Positions 9,081-18,311 of a DNA stretch of 64,000 nucleotides are shown piece by piece. Under the pieces are notes generated by a model. That model saw only the letters and a program-made list of their open reading frames with translations, was not told the DNA's origin and ran no database searches. Location of the stretch: contig JAJFHD010000124.1 of the NCBI GenBank assembly GCA_021775805.1, forward strand, positions 33,771 through 97,770, written 5' to 3'. Position numbers and translations under genes: made by a program. The stretch comes from Alphaproteobacteria bacterium (GTDB taxonomy: Bacteria > Pseudomonadota > Alphaproteobacteria > Rhizobiales > JAJFHC01). Position 1 is the stretch's first letter; every line of letters starts with the position of its first letter.

Positions 9081-9791
9081 ATGACAGATCTTCTTTTTCG
9101 CGATGACACTTACCTGAAGGAATGCGAGGCCCGCGTGCTGGGCGTCAACGACCGGGGTGGCATTGTTCTCGATCGGACCATATTTTACGCCACAGGCGGC
9201 GGACAGCCCGGCGATGGCGGCTCAATGGAAATCGAGGGATTGGGCAGCGTCGAGATTGCAACCACGGTTTACGGCGACGACAAGACGCAAATTATCCATG
9301 TGCCGGCCGAACCGGTGAATGTCCGCGAAGGTGCGAACGTCCTTTGCAGACTGGACTGGCAAAAGCGGTTTGCCCACATGCAGGTGCATACAGGGCTTCA
9401 TCTATTGTCGGCGGTTCTGGAATATCCCGTAACCGGCGGCCAGATCGGTGCCGGTCAGGGCCGGTTGGACTTCGACATACCCGACGCCGGCCTCGACAAG
9501 GAAGAGATTGCTGACGAGGTGAACCGGCTGATCGGCCAGGATCACGCCATCAGTGAGCAGTGGATCACCGACGACGAACTGACTGCGCAGCCCGAACTGG
9601 TGAAAACAATGTCTGTGAAACCTCCGATGGGAAGCGGCCGTGTCAGACTGATCAGGATCGGTGATGTCGACCTGCAGCCCTGCGGCGGCACGCATGTGGC
9701 GTCCACAGCAGAAATCGGTACAATTGCGATTCCCAAGATCGAAAAAAAGGGGAGCCGTAACCGGCGCGTGCGTCTGGCTCTTGTTTCGTGA
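9081..9791 (+). CDS. AlaX-type alanyl-tRNA editing protein
   Basis: Stand-alone homologue of the AlaRS editing domain, which hydrolyses mischarged Ser- or Gly-tRNA-Ala. 236 residues. The zinc ligands are visible: HTGLH (H103, H107) and CGGTH (C201, H205). The N-terminal part carries the FYATGGGQPGD motif shared with AlaRS and ThrRS editing modules. It follows cysK by 15 bases and lies before a sulfurtransferase; some misannotated members of this fold were once linked to Ser/Cys sensing, but the motif set here fits AlaX. Confidence 0.9.
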   Translation: MTDLLFRDDTYLKECEARVLGVNDRGGIVLDRTIFYATGGGQPGDGGSMEIEGLGSVEIATTVYGDDKTQIIHVPAEPVNVREGANVLCRLDWQKRFAHMQVHTGLHLLSAVLEYPVTGGQIGAGQGRLDFDIPDAGLDKEEIADEVNRLIGQDHAISEQWITDDELTAQPELVKTMSVKPPMGSGRVRLIRIGDVDLQPCGGTHVASTAEIGTIAIPKIEKKGSRNRRVRLALVS

Positions 9792-9828
9792 CCGGTTGCA
9801 GGAAACTTCCAAGGAGGCCCGACAATCA

Positions 9829-10674
9829 ATGACTGCCTGGCTGGTCGAAACCGAATGGTTGCAAGAACATCTGAGCGCACCGGACATCGTTGTTCTGGAT
9901 GCGTCCTGGCATTTGCCAACGGAGAACCGCAATCCGAAGGCCGAGTTTCTGGAAGCCCATATACCCGGGGCAATGTTCTTCGACATCGACGAGATTTCGG
10001 ACACCGACAGCGACCTGCCCCACATGTTGCCCAGTCCGGAGAAATTTGCATCGCGTATGCGGCGGATGGGTGTGGGCGACGGCTCGCGCGTTGTCGTTTA
10101 CGACACCAGAGGCCTTATGAGCGCCGCTCGCGTCTGGTGGATGTTCAGGGTAATGGGTCACGAAGACGTGGCAGTCCTCAATGGCGGCCTTCCGAAATGG
10201 ACTGCCGAGAACCGTCCGACAGAAGATGGCGGCGCGCGCCCGCGCCAGGAAAAACACTTCACTGCCCGGTTACAGACCATGATGGTGCGGGACAAACATG
10301 ACGTGTCGAAGGCCAGCGAAAACGGAAACGCGCTGATCGTCGATGCAAGGTCTGCCGGACGGTTTCAGGGCACATCGCCGGAGCCGCGAGAGGGATTGCG
10401 GTCAGGCCACATTCCCAACAGCATCAATTTGCCTTTTGACCGGCTTCTGGCCGACGACAAGACGCTAAAGACATCCGAAGAACTCAGCGCGGTCTTCGAA
10501 AGCGCGGGCATCACGCCTGGAAAACCGGTGATAACGACATGCGGTTCCGGTGTTACTGCTGCCATTCTTTCTCTGGGACTTGCCATTGCGGGAAACGCAA
10601 AGACCGGACTCTATGACGGGTCGTGGACCGAATGGGGCGGCGACCATTCCCTGCCGGTTGGCCAGGCTGATTGA
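9829..10674 (+). CDS. sseA: 3-Mercaptopyruvate sulfurtransferase
   Basis: Two-rhodanese-domain enzyme moving sulfur from mercaptopyruvate to an acceptor. 281 residues. The inactive N-terminal rhodanese domain occupies about residues 1-135 (HIPGAMFFDIDEIS, VVVYDTRGLMSAARVWWMF, LNGGLPKW). The catalytic domain follows with the active-site cysteine C238 in TTCGSGVTAA, the loop form typical of mercaptopyruvate rather than thiosulfate sulfurtransferases. The start is set by a near-perfect AAGGAGG at 9811-9817; the longer open frame begins inside alaX in a different frame and is not used. Part of the cysteine-related run that begins with cysK. Confidence 0.94.
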   Translation: MTAWLVETEWLQEHLSAPDIVVLDASWHLPTENRNPKAEFLEAHIPGAMFFDIDEISDTDSDLPHMLPSPEKFASRMRRMGVGDGSRVVVYDTRGLMSAARVWWMFRVMGHEDVAVLNGGLPKWTAENRPTEDGGARPRQEKHFTARLQTMMVRDKHDVSKASENGNALIVDARSAGRFQGTSPEPREGLRSGHIPNSINLPFDRLLADDKTLKTSEELSAVFESAGITPGKPVITTCGSGVTAAILSLGLAIAGNAKTGLYDGSWTEWGGDHSLPVGQAD

Positions 10675-10683
10675 CAGATCTCG

Positions 10684-11208
10684 ATGGCGAAGACCCACGA
10701 CGTAACGGTTACCTATCTTGAAATGACGCAGGATCCGCATCTCCATGCGGCCGTTCCTGTCGGTCAACTGGCGCTCATGCGATGCCATAACCCACCGGTC
10801 CATTTCTACAGGTATCTCTATGAAACCGTCGGCCGGGATTACGTCTGGGTTGACCGTAGAAGGCTCGACGACGAGGCTTTGGCAAAGATCGTTCATAGCG
10901 ACGAGACGGAAATATATGTGCTTTACAGCAAAGGCGCACCGGCCGGCTTCGGAGAACTCAATTTTCGCGAGTTCCCACAGGTCGAACTGGCCTTCATGGG
11001 CCTGATGCCGGACGCTATCGGTCGAGGACTTGGCCGCTACCTGCTGTCACAACTGATCACGACCGCCTGGTCCCGCACCCCCAACCGCCTCATTGTCGAG
11101 ACTTGCACGCTTGACCACCCCGGTGCGTTGCCACTTTATCAGCGATGCGGCTTTGTCCCCTATGCCCAGCGCCAATCGACCGTGACAGACTTCAACAGAA
11201 CCACCTGA
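10684..11208 (+). CDS. GNAT-family N-acetyltransferase
   Basis: 174 residues with the GNAT acetyl-CoA binding core: VELAFMGLMPDAIGRGLGRYLLSQLI contains the R-G-x-G-R/K-like motif A, and the C-terminal ALPLYQRCGFVPY is the typical motif B end. The N-terminal half is less typical and the substrate is unknown. It begins nine bases after the sulfurtransferase stop and is likely the last gene of the cysK run. Confidence 0.85.
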   Translation: MAKTHDVTVTYLEMTQDPHLHAAVPVGQLALMRCHNPPVHFYRYLYETVGRDYVWVDRRRLDDEALAKIVHSDETEIYVLYSKGAPAGFGELNFREFPQVELAFMGLMPDAIGRGLGRYLLSQLITTAWSRTPNRLIVETCTLDHPGALPLYQRCGFVPYAQRQSTVTDFNRTT

Positions 11209-11233
11209 GCCACCACGGATCCCTGGTTGCCTT

Positions 11234-11653
11234 CTATCTCAACACCAGCACCGGACAGCGTGCATGACGCACAACGCGGCTTGCCACCGAGCCAAGCAGG
11301 TAGTCGGACAGGCCGGGTTGATGGGATGCGATAATGATCAGGTCGGATTCAAGGTTGCCGGCCGTGCTGACGATCACATTGGCGGGATGTCCGTCCGTGA
11401 CACTGATTTGTGTAGATGCCGGCAGATCGTGCTCCTTGACGAGGCGTTCCAATTGCGCCTGGCAATCCGCCATGACATTTTTATGCACGCCGGACGGAAT
11501 CTGGGCAGCAACGTAGCCCGGAATGTCAGGCACCACGTTTAACAATGTCAAAGCACCGCCTTCCTGACCGGCAATTCTCTTCGCCTCGTCAATCAACGCC
11601 CCGCTTTTTTCAATATGTGAGAGATCTACGGGAACCAGAATATTCTTGAACAT
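11234..11653 (-). CDS. Universal stress protein (UspA family)
   Basis: 139-residue single-domain UspA protein. It begins MFKNILVPVDLSHIEKS, with the nucleotide-binding Asp, and ends with the ATP-loop motif GSVASRVVRHARCPVLVLR (G-S-x-A-x9-[ST/C]-P-V pattern). The start is decided by AGGAGG a few bases before the ATG at 11653; the in-frame extension to 11713 lacks this. It sits just downstream of an ftsH remnant on the same strand. Confidence 0.92.
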   Translation of the reverse strand: MFKNILVPVDLSHIEKSGALIDEAKRIAGQEGGALTLLNVVPDIPGYVAAQIPSGVHKNVMADCQAQLERLVKEHDLPASTQISVTDGHPANVIVSTAGNLESDLIIIASHQPGLSDYLLGSVASRVVRHARCPVLVLR

Positions 11654-11732
11654 TGCATCCTCCTGCATTTGCAGGAAGACGCTACCTGTCGGCAACCGAA
11701 ACCGCATTGACATGTGTCAATGGCCACATCCA

Positions 11733-12112
11733 TCATGCGGCCTTAATGAGTGCCGGAAAATCGTCGGGCGTGCTGGTCTCACGTTCAAGCAGCAAGACGG
11801 CACCACTCACCAGTTCCGTAGCGTGAACATTCAACAACTGTTTTGCGCGTTCATACGACTCGCCAATCAAGACCCTAACCGCCAAATCGACTTCACGCGC
11901 GGTTGTTTCGGAATAATCCCTTTCCGTTGGCATCATGACTTCCTCGCCGAGATAACGGTTTCGTCTGGGCTCCAGAATCGCCTGGCCAACGTCTTCGCAC
12001 ATTCCGAATCTGGTGACGATCTGCTTCGCTATATCGGTGACCTTGGCAAGGTCGTCTTCGGCACCCGTGGAGACTTCACCGAATGTCAGTTCCTCCGCGG
12101 CCCGCCCGGTCC
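11733..12112 (-). pseudogene. Remnant of an FtsH-type protease (C-terminal M41 part only)
   Basis: Translation upstream of the short ATG open frame (12002) continues without a stop and gives GRAAEELTFGEVSTGAEDDL, then AKVTDIAKQIVTRFGM, then LGEEVMMPTERDYSETT and REVDLAVRVLIGESYERAKQLL. This matches the end of the FtsH peptidase domain, including the Asp that is the third zinc ligand. The AAA+ ATPase domain, membrane segments and HEXXH motif are absent; immediately upstream is the end of an ABC ATPase gene. So about 125 codons of a roughly 640-codon gene remain. A short expressed protein from the ATG at 12002 (89 residues) is possible but could not have protease activity. Confidence 0.78.
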
Positions 12113-12145
12113 GGTATCCAGTTTCGGTGCGGCAGTGCCGTGAGC

Positions 12146-12973
12146 CTAATGCAGGATCTGGCTCAGGAAAAGCTTTGTGCGATCGCTCTGCGGATTTGTG
12201 AAGAACTCTTCCGGTTCGTTCTGTTCCACAATCTGGCCGGCATCCATGAAGATCACCCGGTTGGCAACCAGCCGTGCAAATCCCATTTCGTGGGTTACAC
12301 AGATCATCGTCATGCCCTCTTCCGCCAGGGTAATCATCACATCGAGCACTTCCTTGATCATTTCAGGGTCGAGCGCCGATGTCGGCTCGTCGAACAGCAT
12401 GATGTCGGGTTCCATGCACAACGAACGGGCGATTGCCACACGTTGCTGCTGCCCGCCGGACAACTGGCCCGGATACTTCAGCGCCTGTTCTGGGATCTTG
12501 ACCCGCTCGAGATACTTCATGGCAATTTCCTCGGCTTCCGCCTTGGGTTTGCCACGCACGTGAATCGGCCCCAAGGTGCAGTTTTCAAGGATCGTCAAAT
12601 GCGGGAACAGGTTGAAATGCTGAAAGACCATCCCGACTTCGCGGCGAATTTCATCGATCTTTTTCAGATCGTCGGTCAACTCGATTCCATCGATGATGAT
12701 CTGCCCCCTCTGGTGTTCCTCAAGCCGGTTGAAGCAGCGGATAAGTGTTGATTTGCCGGAACCGGACGGACCGCACACGACGATACGCTCTCCCTTGTAG
12801 ACAGTCAGGTCTATGTCCTGCAGCACGTGAAAGTCGCCATACCACTTGTTCATGGACGACACCTGAATCGCGACTTCGTCCGAAACCTTCATTTTCGATC
12901 GATCGACCGTACGGTCGTCGCCCATCGCCATGCCAGCGGTATCGCCCGCCGTCGGTGCCTGAATCTCTGTCAT
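12146..12973 (-). CDS. Amino-acid ABC transporter ATP-binding protein, second copy (AapP-like)
   Basis: ABC ATPase of the polar amino-acid uptake family, 275 residues. Walker A GPSGSGKSTLIRC, Q-loop VFQHFNLFPHLT, signature LSGGQQQRVAIARS, Walker B IMLFDEP and switch His in CVTHEMGFA are all intact. It closely resembles the AapP at 15027-15812. It has an extra N-terminal stretch of about 30 residues. The ATG at 12973 is best placed relative to the AGGGAG site. The gene follows a second AapJ-like binding protein, and no second pair of permeases exists here, so this copy probably serves the AapQM permeases or permeases elsewhere. Confidence 0.9.
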   Translation of the reverse strand: MTEIQAPTAGDTAGMAMGDDRTVDRSKMKVSDEVAIQVSSMNKWYGDFHVLQDIDLTVYKGERIVVCGPSGSGKSTLIRCFNRLEEHQRGQIIIDGIELTDDLKKIDEIRREVGMVFQHFNLFPHLTILENCTLGPIHVRGKPKAEAEEIAMKYLERVKIPEQALKYPGQLSGGQQQRVAIARSLCMEPDIMLFDEPTSALDPEMIKEVLDVMITLAEEGMTMICVTHEMGFARLVANRVIFMDAGQIVEQNEPEEFFTNPQSDRTKLFLSQILH

Positions 12974-13054
12974 CCCCATTCTCCCTCTTGTGTCCAGTCG
13001 TTACGTAGCGTCGACCTCAAGCGGCCGGCATCCTGTGTCGCCACAGGGTGCAAT

Positions 13055-14149
13055 TCAATGTACCGGCGGGGCATACATCAGACCCCCCTTTGTCCATAAA
13101 GCGTTGATGCCGCGCGGAATCCCCAACGCTGTATCCGGCCCCACGTTTCTGTCGAAACTCTCACCGTAATTCCCGACCATCGTGATGATGTTATAGGCCC
13201 AGTCATTTCCCACACCCATCCCCTCACCAATAGCGCCATCTACACCCAGAAGCCGTCTTACCGATGGGTTATCGGATTCCTTCATCTCGTCGGCTGTCTT
13301 TGACGTGATGCCATATTCCTCGGCATTGATCATAGCAAACAGCGTCCATCTCACAAGATCAAACCATTTGGGATCGTCATCGCGCACGACCGGCCCCAGC
13401 GGTTCCTTCGAGGCAACCTCGGGCAGGATGATGTGTTCGCCCGGGTTGGTAAGGTTCAATCGCTGCGCATAAAGCGCGGATTGATCGGCGGGATAGACGT
13501 CGCACTCACCCCTGTCATAGGCCTGCACAACCTGTTCGGCATTCTCCAGCACCGCTTCCTGGTACGTCATCTCGTTTACCCGAAAGTAATCCGCAACATT
13601 CATCCTTGTCGTTGTGTCTGACGCGACGCAAATGGTCGAACCGTTGAGTTGCAACGCGCTCAACACCCCAAGCAGTTTGCGCACCATGAAACTCTGGCCA
13701 TCGAAATAGTTGATTCCGACGAACGACAGTCCTTGATCAGTGTCGCGCGTTGCCGTCCACGTTGTGTTTCGCGCAAGAATATCGACCTCGCCTTGCCGTA
13801 GGGCATCGAACCGATGCGTGGCCGTCAGCGGCCTGAATTCAACCTTGGTCGCATCCCCGAATATTGCAGCCGCAATCGCTCTGCAGAAGTCGACATCAAG
13901 GCCGCGCCACTCCCCGTCTCCCTGGATGGAAAACCCAGACAAGCCTTCGTTAACGCCACAGGCAAGCATTCCACGACTTTTGACGTCGTCAAGCGTGCCG
14001 GCGAACCCGGTCGTGACGGCCAGCAGCGAGACAACGACGGTCGCAATGTGGGTGCCCCATCGAACGATCGGTACGCGACATACCGGACGCCGATCATGAC
14101 CTGCACAACCCTCACGACGAAAATTCCGCCAACTGGTCAAGAAAAACAC
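13055..14149 (-). CDS. Amino-acid ABC transporter substrate-binding protein, second copy (AapJ-like)
   Basis: Periplasmic binding protein family 3, 364 residues, clearly related to aapJ at 18377-19393: both share AGTL-DV, DFCRA, FVGxNYxDGQ, SKEPLGP and a common C-terminal NALW-KGGL-YAPP motif. It starts with GTG at 14149, set eight bases after GAGG; no in-frame ATG is found near the signal sequence (HIATVVVSLLAVTTGFAG). Divergence between the two copies is clear along the whole length, which suggests different substrate preference. Lies between the DUF1194 gene and the second ATPase, same strand. Confidence 0.9.
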   Translation of the reverse strand: MFFLTSWRNFRREGCAGHDRRPVCRVPIVRWGTHIATVVVSLLAVTTGFAGTLDDVKSRGMLACGVNEGLSGFSIQGDGEWRGLDVDFCRAIAAAIFGDATKVEFRPLTATHRFDALRQGEVDILARNTTWTATRDTDQGLSFVGINYFDGQSFMVRKLLGVLSALQLNGSTICVASDTTTRMNVADYFRVNEMTYQEAVLENAEQVVQAYDRGECDVYPADQSALYAQRLNLTNPGEHIILPEVASKEPLGPVVRDDDPKWFDLVRWTLFAMINAEEYGITSKTADEMKESDNPSVRRLLGVDGAIGEGMGVGNDWAYNIITMVGNYGESFDRNVGPDTALGIPRGINALWTKGGLMYAPPVH

Positions 14150-14223
14150 TCTTTACGCCTCACTAATTCCACTTTTCGGGCTCTCCCTTGTCCGGCCTCG
14201 GGATCGTCCTTGACGACCAAGCG

Positions 14224-15024
14224 TCATCGCTTGCTCAGTTTTGTTCCCGATCCTTTTCCGGGCGCCTGGGCCACGGCCACGGATATCTCTCGTAACAGCT
14301 TGTTACGCGTGCCTTCGATAATGTCGTTGTACGAAGCAACGGTCAGAACAAACGCCCCCGGTCCGCCAATGACCGCCTCGTCAAAGTATTTGAACAGAAA
14401 TGGATTGTCGCTCAAAATGGCAAGTCCATTAATGGTTATTCCCTCAGCAACCACCTTTTTCCGCACCAACTCAGGCTGGACCCCGGAATTGTTGACCCCG
14501 TCAGCCGAGACGTCAATCGACTTCCTGCGCCCGTCAAACCCGTTTCGCCGGATCAGGCGTTCTCCGTACTCTATCACGCCGCCAATTCCCGTGCTGTCGG
14601 CATAATCCCGCTTGGGGTGATCGGAAATCGCCGCTGCAAAAGAATAAGCGGACCCTTCGTCAAACACCTTGGTCCACGGCACGACCTGTTTCTGCTGATG
14701 TGCGGAACTCCAATGCACGACCGTAACGGCTATCCCCCGAGAACCTGTTGTCCGGATTGCTGCGATTACTTCGGGATCACGAAATGCATGCACCAGTCCT
14801 TCCATTTGGAGCCGGTACTCCCTGGCATCGACGCTTGCCGACGTGTCGACCGCCAGCACAAGCTCAAGGTCAACCGGTTTCGATTGGGCAACCGACGTCG
14901 CGAGCACCGATTTGTCGCTGGCGATCGTCACATGCGCTCCGGCAACCAACGTCGCCACCGCAGTGAAAAGCAGCGCTGCCCGTCCGCGTTTTCCCAACCG
15001 ACCGGAATCTTTGGGTGCCTTCAT
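14224..15024 (-). CDS. DUF1194 family protein with von Willebrand A-type fold
   Basis: 266-residue secreted protein. A signal-like hydrophobic segment (ALLFTAVATLVAGAHVTIA, about residues 17-35) is followed by LELVLAVDTSASVD, a MIDAS metal-site pattern (D60-x-S62-x-S64), and then SIDVSADGVNN. DUF1194 proteins are poorly characterised periplasmic proteins. The ATG at 15024 lies two bases after the aapP stop codon, so it is translated from the aap transcript; the in-frame extension into aapP is not used. Its link with amino-acid uptake is not established. Confidence 0.85.
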   Translation of the reverse strand: MKAPKDSGRLGKRGRAALLFTAVATLVAGAHVTIASDKSVLATSVAQSKPVDLELVLAVDTSASVDAREYRLQMEGLVHAFRDPEVIAAIRTTGSRGIAVTVVHWSSAHQQKQVVPWTKVFDEGSAYSFAAAISDHPKRDYADSTGIGGVIEYGERLIRRNGFDGRRKSIDVSADGVNNSGVQPELVRKKVVAEGITINGLAILSDNPFLFKYFDEAVIGGPGAFVLTVASYNDIIEGTRNKLLREISVAVAQAPGKGSGTKLSKR

Positions 15025-15026
15025 CC

Positions 15027-15812
15027 CTACAGGATCTGGCTCAGGAACAACTGTGACCGTTCGTGCTGCGGATTGTCGAAGAACGCATCTGGCTTGTTCT
15101 CTTCGATGATTTCCCCGTAATCCATGAAGATCACCCTGTCGGCAACCGTACGCGCAAACCCCATTTCGTGGGTCACGCACAACATGGTCATACCGCTTTC
15201 GGCAAGTTCCACCATCACTTCGAGCACTTCCTTGATCATTTCAGGGTCAAGCGCCGAAGTCGGTTCATCGAAGAGCATGATCTTGGGGTCCATGCACAAC
15301 GAGCGTGCAATCGCCACACGTTGTTGCTGACCACCTGACAACTGGCCCGGGAACTTCAGCGCCTGATCGGGAATGCGGACCCTTTCGAGGAAATGCATGG
15401 CCAGTTCTTCTGCTTCCCGTTTGGGCATCTGGCGAACCCAGATTGGTCCATAGGTGCAGTTATCGAGAATCGACATATGCGGAAACAGGTTGAAGTGCTG
15501 GAACACCATCCCAACCTCGCGGCGCACCGCCTCGACATTTTTCGAACTGCCCGTCAATGTAATACCGTCAACAATTACATCGCCTTGCTGATGCTCTTCC
15601 AACCGGTTGATACATCTGATCATCGTCGACTTGCCGGAACCCGACGGGCCGCAGATAACGATCCGTTCCTTGGGTTTGACATTCAGGTTGACGTTCTTCA
15701 GGACGTGAAACTGTCCATACCACTTGTGCATGCCGACAATCTTGATGATCGGCTCGCCAGCCTCCACAGCGCTGGCTTTTACGTCGCTATCTGTTGCTTC
15801 AGCCAAAGTCAT
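15027..15812 (-). CDS. aapP: General L-amino acid ABC transporter ATP-binding protein
   Basis: Energises import of amino acids through AapQM. 261 residues with Walker A GPSGSGKSTMIRC, Q-loop VFQHFNLFPHMS, signature LSGGQQQRVAIARS, Walker B IMLFDEP and CVTHEMGFA. The order aapJ-aapQ-aapM-aapP on one strand is the standard layout of this operon in Hyphomicrobiales. Starts 28 bases after the aapM stop. Confidence 0.95.
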   Translation of the reverse strand: MTLAEATDSDVKASAVEAGEPIIKIVGMHKWYGQFHVLKNVNLNVKPKERIVICGPSGSGKSTMIRCINRLEEHQQGDVIVDGITLTGSSKNVEAVRREVGMVFQHFNLFPHMSILDNCTYGPIWVRQMPKREAEELAMHFLERVRIPDQALKFPGQLSGGQQQRVAIARSLCMDPKIMLFDEPTSALDPEMIKEVLEVMVELAESGMTMLCVTHEMGFARTVADRVIFMDYGEIIEENKPDAFFDNPQHERSQLFLSQIL

Positions 15813-15840
15813 CTTTCACCACCTAACATAACTTTTGAGG

Positions 15841-16956
15841 TTACGACTTGTGTCCGGTTTCAAGCTTCCGCTCCAAATAGAGCGAATACCGAGACATGCC
15901 AAAACAGAAGACGAAGAAGAACATCGCCACGAAGATATAGACCTCATTTGACAGAGCACTCCACGCGGAATCAGCGAGTGCCGATTTGGCTATCCCCAAG
16001 AGATCCAGGAGGCCGATGATCAGCACCAGTGTGGAGTCCTTGAACAGTCCGATGAAAGTGTTGACGATACCGGGAATGGAAATCTTCAGTGCCTGAGGCA
16101 ACACGATGAATCGCATCGACTGCCAGTATTTCAAGCCCATGGAATTCGCCGCTTCGTACTGCCCACTGGGAATAGCCTGCAACCCTCCCCTTACCACTTC
16201 CGCGATATAGGCAGCCGAGAACAGGACCACCATGATCAACACACGCAGCAGAAGATCGAACTGTGTCCCTGGCGGCAGGAAGTAGCTCAGCATTGTCGAG
16301 GCCACGAACAGGATTGTAATCAAGGGCACGCCTCGAATGAACTCGATAAACGCAACACACAACATGCGGACCACGGGCATGTCGGACTGACGGCCGAGCG
16401 CCAGCAGGATGCCGATCGGCAATGACAGCACAATGCCGGTCACGCCGATAACGACGTTGAGCAGCATGCCGCCAAATTTATCGGTCCCAACCGGTGTCAG
16501 ACCAAGACCGCCAAGCAGCAGCCAGTAGGCGATCACCGGATAAAGCAGGGAGAACTTCAGTGCGTGCTTGCGATGCGGTACCTTGTCGAACAGGATCGGG
16601 ATCAGAGCCACGCCGAGCAGCAAGAACGCAAGTATTGGACGCCAGCGTTCCGGTTCGGGATAGAAGCCGAATACAAAGATTTTGAACCGGTCGTTGATGA
16701 ACGCCCAACAGGCCCCGTCGCCAAGGGCCCGACACTCGTTGCGGTCGGCGGCGACAAACACCGCATCAAGAAACATCCAGTTGACCAGGGGCGGCACGAT
16801 TTGCCAGAGCAGAAGTAGTCCTGCAATCGTAAGCAATGTGTTGAACCAGCCGGAAAAAAGGTTCTTCTTCATCCAGTAGAGAGGACCGGACGTCAACATT
16901 GGTGCCGGCAGGTCCGGATGAGTGCCCGGTTCGTAGGTTTGTGTCGTGTCAGTCAT
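15841..16956 (-). CDS. aapM: General L-amino acid ABC transporter permease AapM
   Basis: Inner-membrane permease, 371 residues. N-terminal cytoplasmic stretch, a first membrane helix (TLLTIAGLLLLWQIVPPLV), then a soluble insert with ECRALGDGACWAFINDRF that is characteristic of AapM, followed by the conserved permease core: GGMLLNVVIGVTGIVLSLPIGILLALGR is split across two helices and the EAA loop reads GQYEAANSMGLKYWQSMRF. Start ATG has GAGGGGG eight bases upstream. Ten bases after the aapQ stop. Confidence 0.94.
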   Translation of the reverse strand: MTDTTQTYEPGTHPDLPAPMLTSGPLYWMKKNLFSGWFNTLLTIAGLLLLWQIVPPLVNWMFLDAVFVAADRNECRALGDGACWAFINDRFKIFVFGFYPEPERWRPILAFLLLGVALIPILFDKVPHRKHALKFSLLYPVIAYWLLLGGLGLTPVGTDKFGGMLLNVVIGVTGIVLSLPIGILLALGRQSDMPVVRMLCVAFIEFIRGVPLITILFVASTMLSYFLPPGTQFDLLLRVLIMVVLFSAAYIAEVVRGGLQAIPSGQYEAANSMGLKYWQSMRFIVLPQALKISIPGIVNTFIGLFKDSTLVLIIGLLDLLGIAKSALADSAWSALSNEVYIFVAMFFFVFCFGMSRYSLYLERKLETGHKS

Positions 16957-16965
16957 GTCAGCCCC

Positions 16966-18189
16966 CTATCGCTCAACCAGCGCTATGCGCCGATTGAAGT
17001 AGTTCATGACCGCCGAGATGATCAGCGAGAAGCACAGATAGAGCAGGAGCACGATGATCATCGTTTCCATTTCCTTGCCCGTCTGCATGAGCGAAATACC
17101 GCCGATCGTTGCAACGATATCCATGTAACCAATAGCAATCGCCAACGACGAGTTCTTGGTCAGATTCAGGTACTGGCTTGTCAGAGGCGGAACGATCACG
17201 CGCAGAGCCTGCGGGATGATGATGGTCTTCAGCGTAAGTCCCCGTGAGGCGCCCAGTGCATACGATGCTTCCCATTGACCGTGCTTCACTGCCAGAATCC
17301 CGGCACGTACGATCTCTGCAATGAAGCAGGATGTGTAAATGGTAAGCGCAAGCCAAAGGGCCAGGAACTCAGGTCTGATGGTCAATCCGCCCTCAATCCT
17401 GAATTTGCCGGCCGCTGGTATTTCCCAGTCAAGGGGAAATCCGGTGACGACGTAGGCGATGATCGGCAGACCAAGGATCAATCCCAAAGCAACCAAGAAT
17501 ACCGGTGATGATTTTCCAGTATCATCTTGCTTCTTCTTGGCGGCTCGTTTGTAGAAAATGGCGCCGACGATGCCAACGATAAATGAAACAATGACGACCG
17601 GAAAGGCACCCTCCGGAATTGGCATTGGCATCGTGAAACCACGGTTGGTCAGAAATGCCACGTCGTTCAAATTGGCCCAGTCGGGAATGTTCTTCGGGTG
17701 CGGCAATGAATGTACGACAATGCCGTGTATCAACAGAATGTGCAGCAGAACCGGCACGTTGCGGATGAATTCAACAATGCAATAGACCGTCCGGTTTATC
17801 AGCCAGTTCGGGGAAAGCCGCAGGACACCCATGATAAAGCCGATGATCGTCGCCGCGAATATGCCACATACGGCAATCAGCAGAGTGTTCAAGACGCCGA
17901 CCAGGCCTGCAATCAGATGAGTGCTCTGTGAGTTATACGGGATGAGCGTCTGATTGATGTCGTAGCCGGCCGGTTCGTTCAGGAACGAAAAGCTGAATGT
18001 CTTGCCGAGTAACTTCAGATTATCAACCGCATTACTTCCAACATACCAGAAAAACCCGACCAGCAACGCGAGTGTTATGCCCTGCATTATTATTGATCGG
18101 GTCTTTTTGTCATACCACAGACCAACTATCCCGCTTCGTTCGGGCGAGCCGTCTCCGGGTCCCCCGGGCTGCAATTCGGTGGTGGTCAC
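16966..18189 (-). CDS. aapQ: General L-amino acid ABC transporter permease AapQ
   Basis: Second permease subunit of the Aap importer, 407 residues. It shows the long periplasmic/cytoplasmic insert between helices typical of AapQ (FLTNRGFTMPMPIPEGAF) and the EAA loop GQWEASYALGASRGLTLKTI. The start is GTG at 18189 behind GAGGGAAACA. A strong hairpin lies upstream, between aapQ and aapJ. Confidence 0.94.
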   Translation of the reverse strand: MTTTELQPGGPGDGSPERSGIVGLWYDKKTRSIIMQGITLALLVGFFWYVGSNAVDNLKLLGKTFSFSFLNEPAGYDINQTLIPYNSQSTHLIAGLVGVLNTLLIAVCGIFAATIIGFIMGVLRLSPNWLINRTVYCIVEFIRNVPVLLHILLIHGIVVHSLPHPKNIPDWANLNDVAFLTNRGFTMPMPIPEGAFPVVIVSFIVGIVGAIFYKRAAKKKQDDTGKSSPVFLVALGLILGLPIIAYVVTGFPLDWEIPAAGKFRIEGGLTIRPEFLALWLALTIYTSCFIAEIVRAGILAVKHGQWEASYALGASRGLTLKTIIIPQALRVIVPPLTSQYLNLTKNSSLAIAIGYMDIVATIGGISLMQTGKEMETMIIVLLLYLCFSLIISAVMNYFNRRIALVER

Positions 18190-18311
18190 TGTTTCCCTCT
18201 TCCCCTCATCGTTTGCCGGGTTCTTTGCCCCTGCACAAACCTGGTTGCACCGCCGCCTGCAAGTTTCTTTTTACTGATTTTTTCGAGGCGTTCTGGAACA
18301 GATAAGCAAAA

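Noticed and set aside
12083..12751. A 222-codon plus-strand frame
   Set aside because: Antisense of the second AapP-like ATPase gene, whose Walker motifs are clear.
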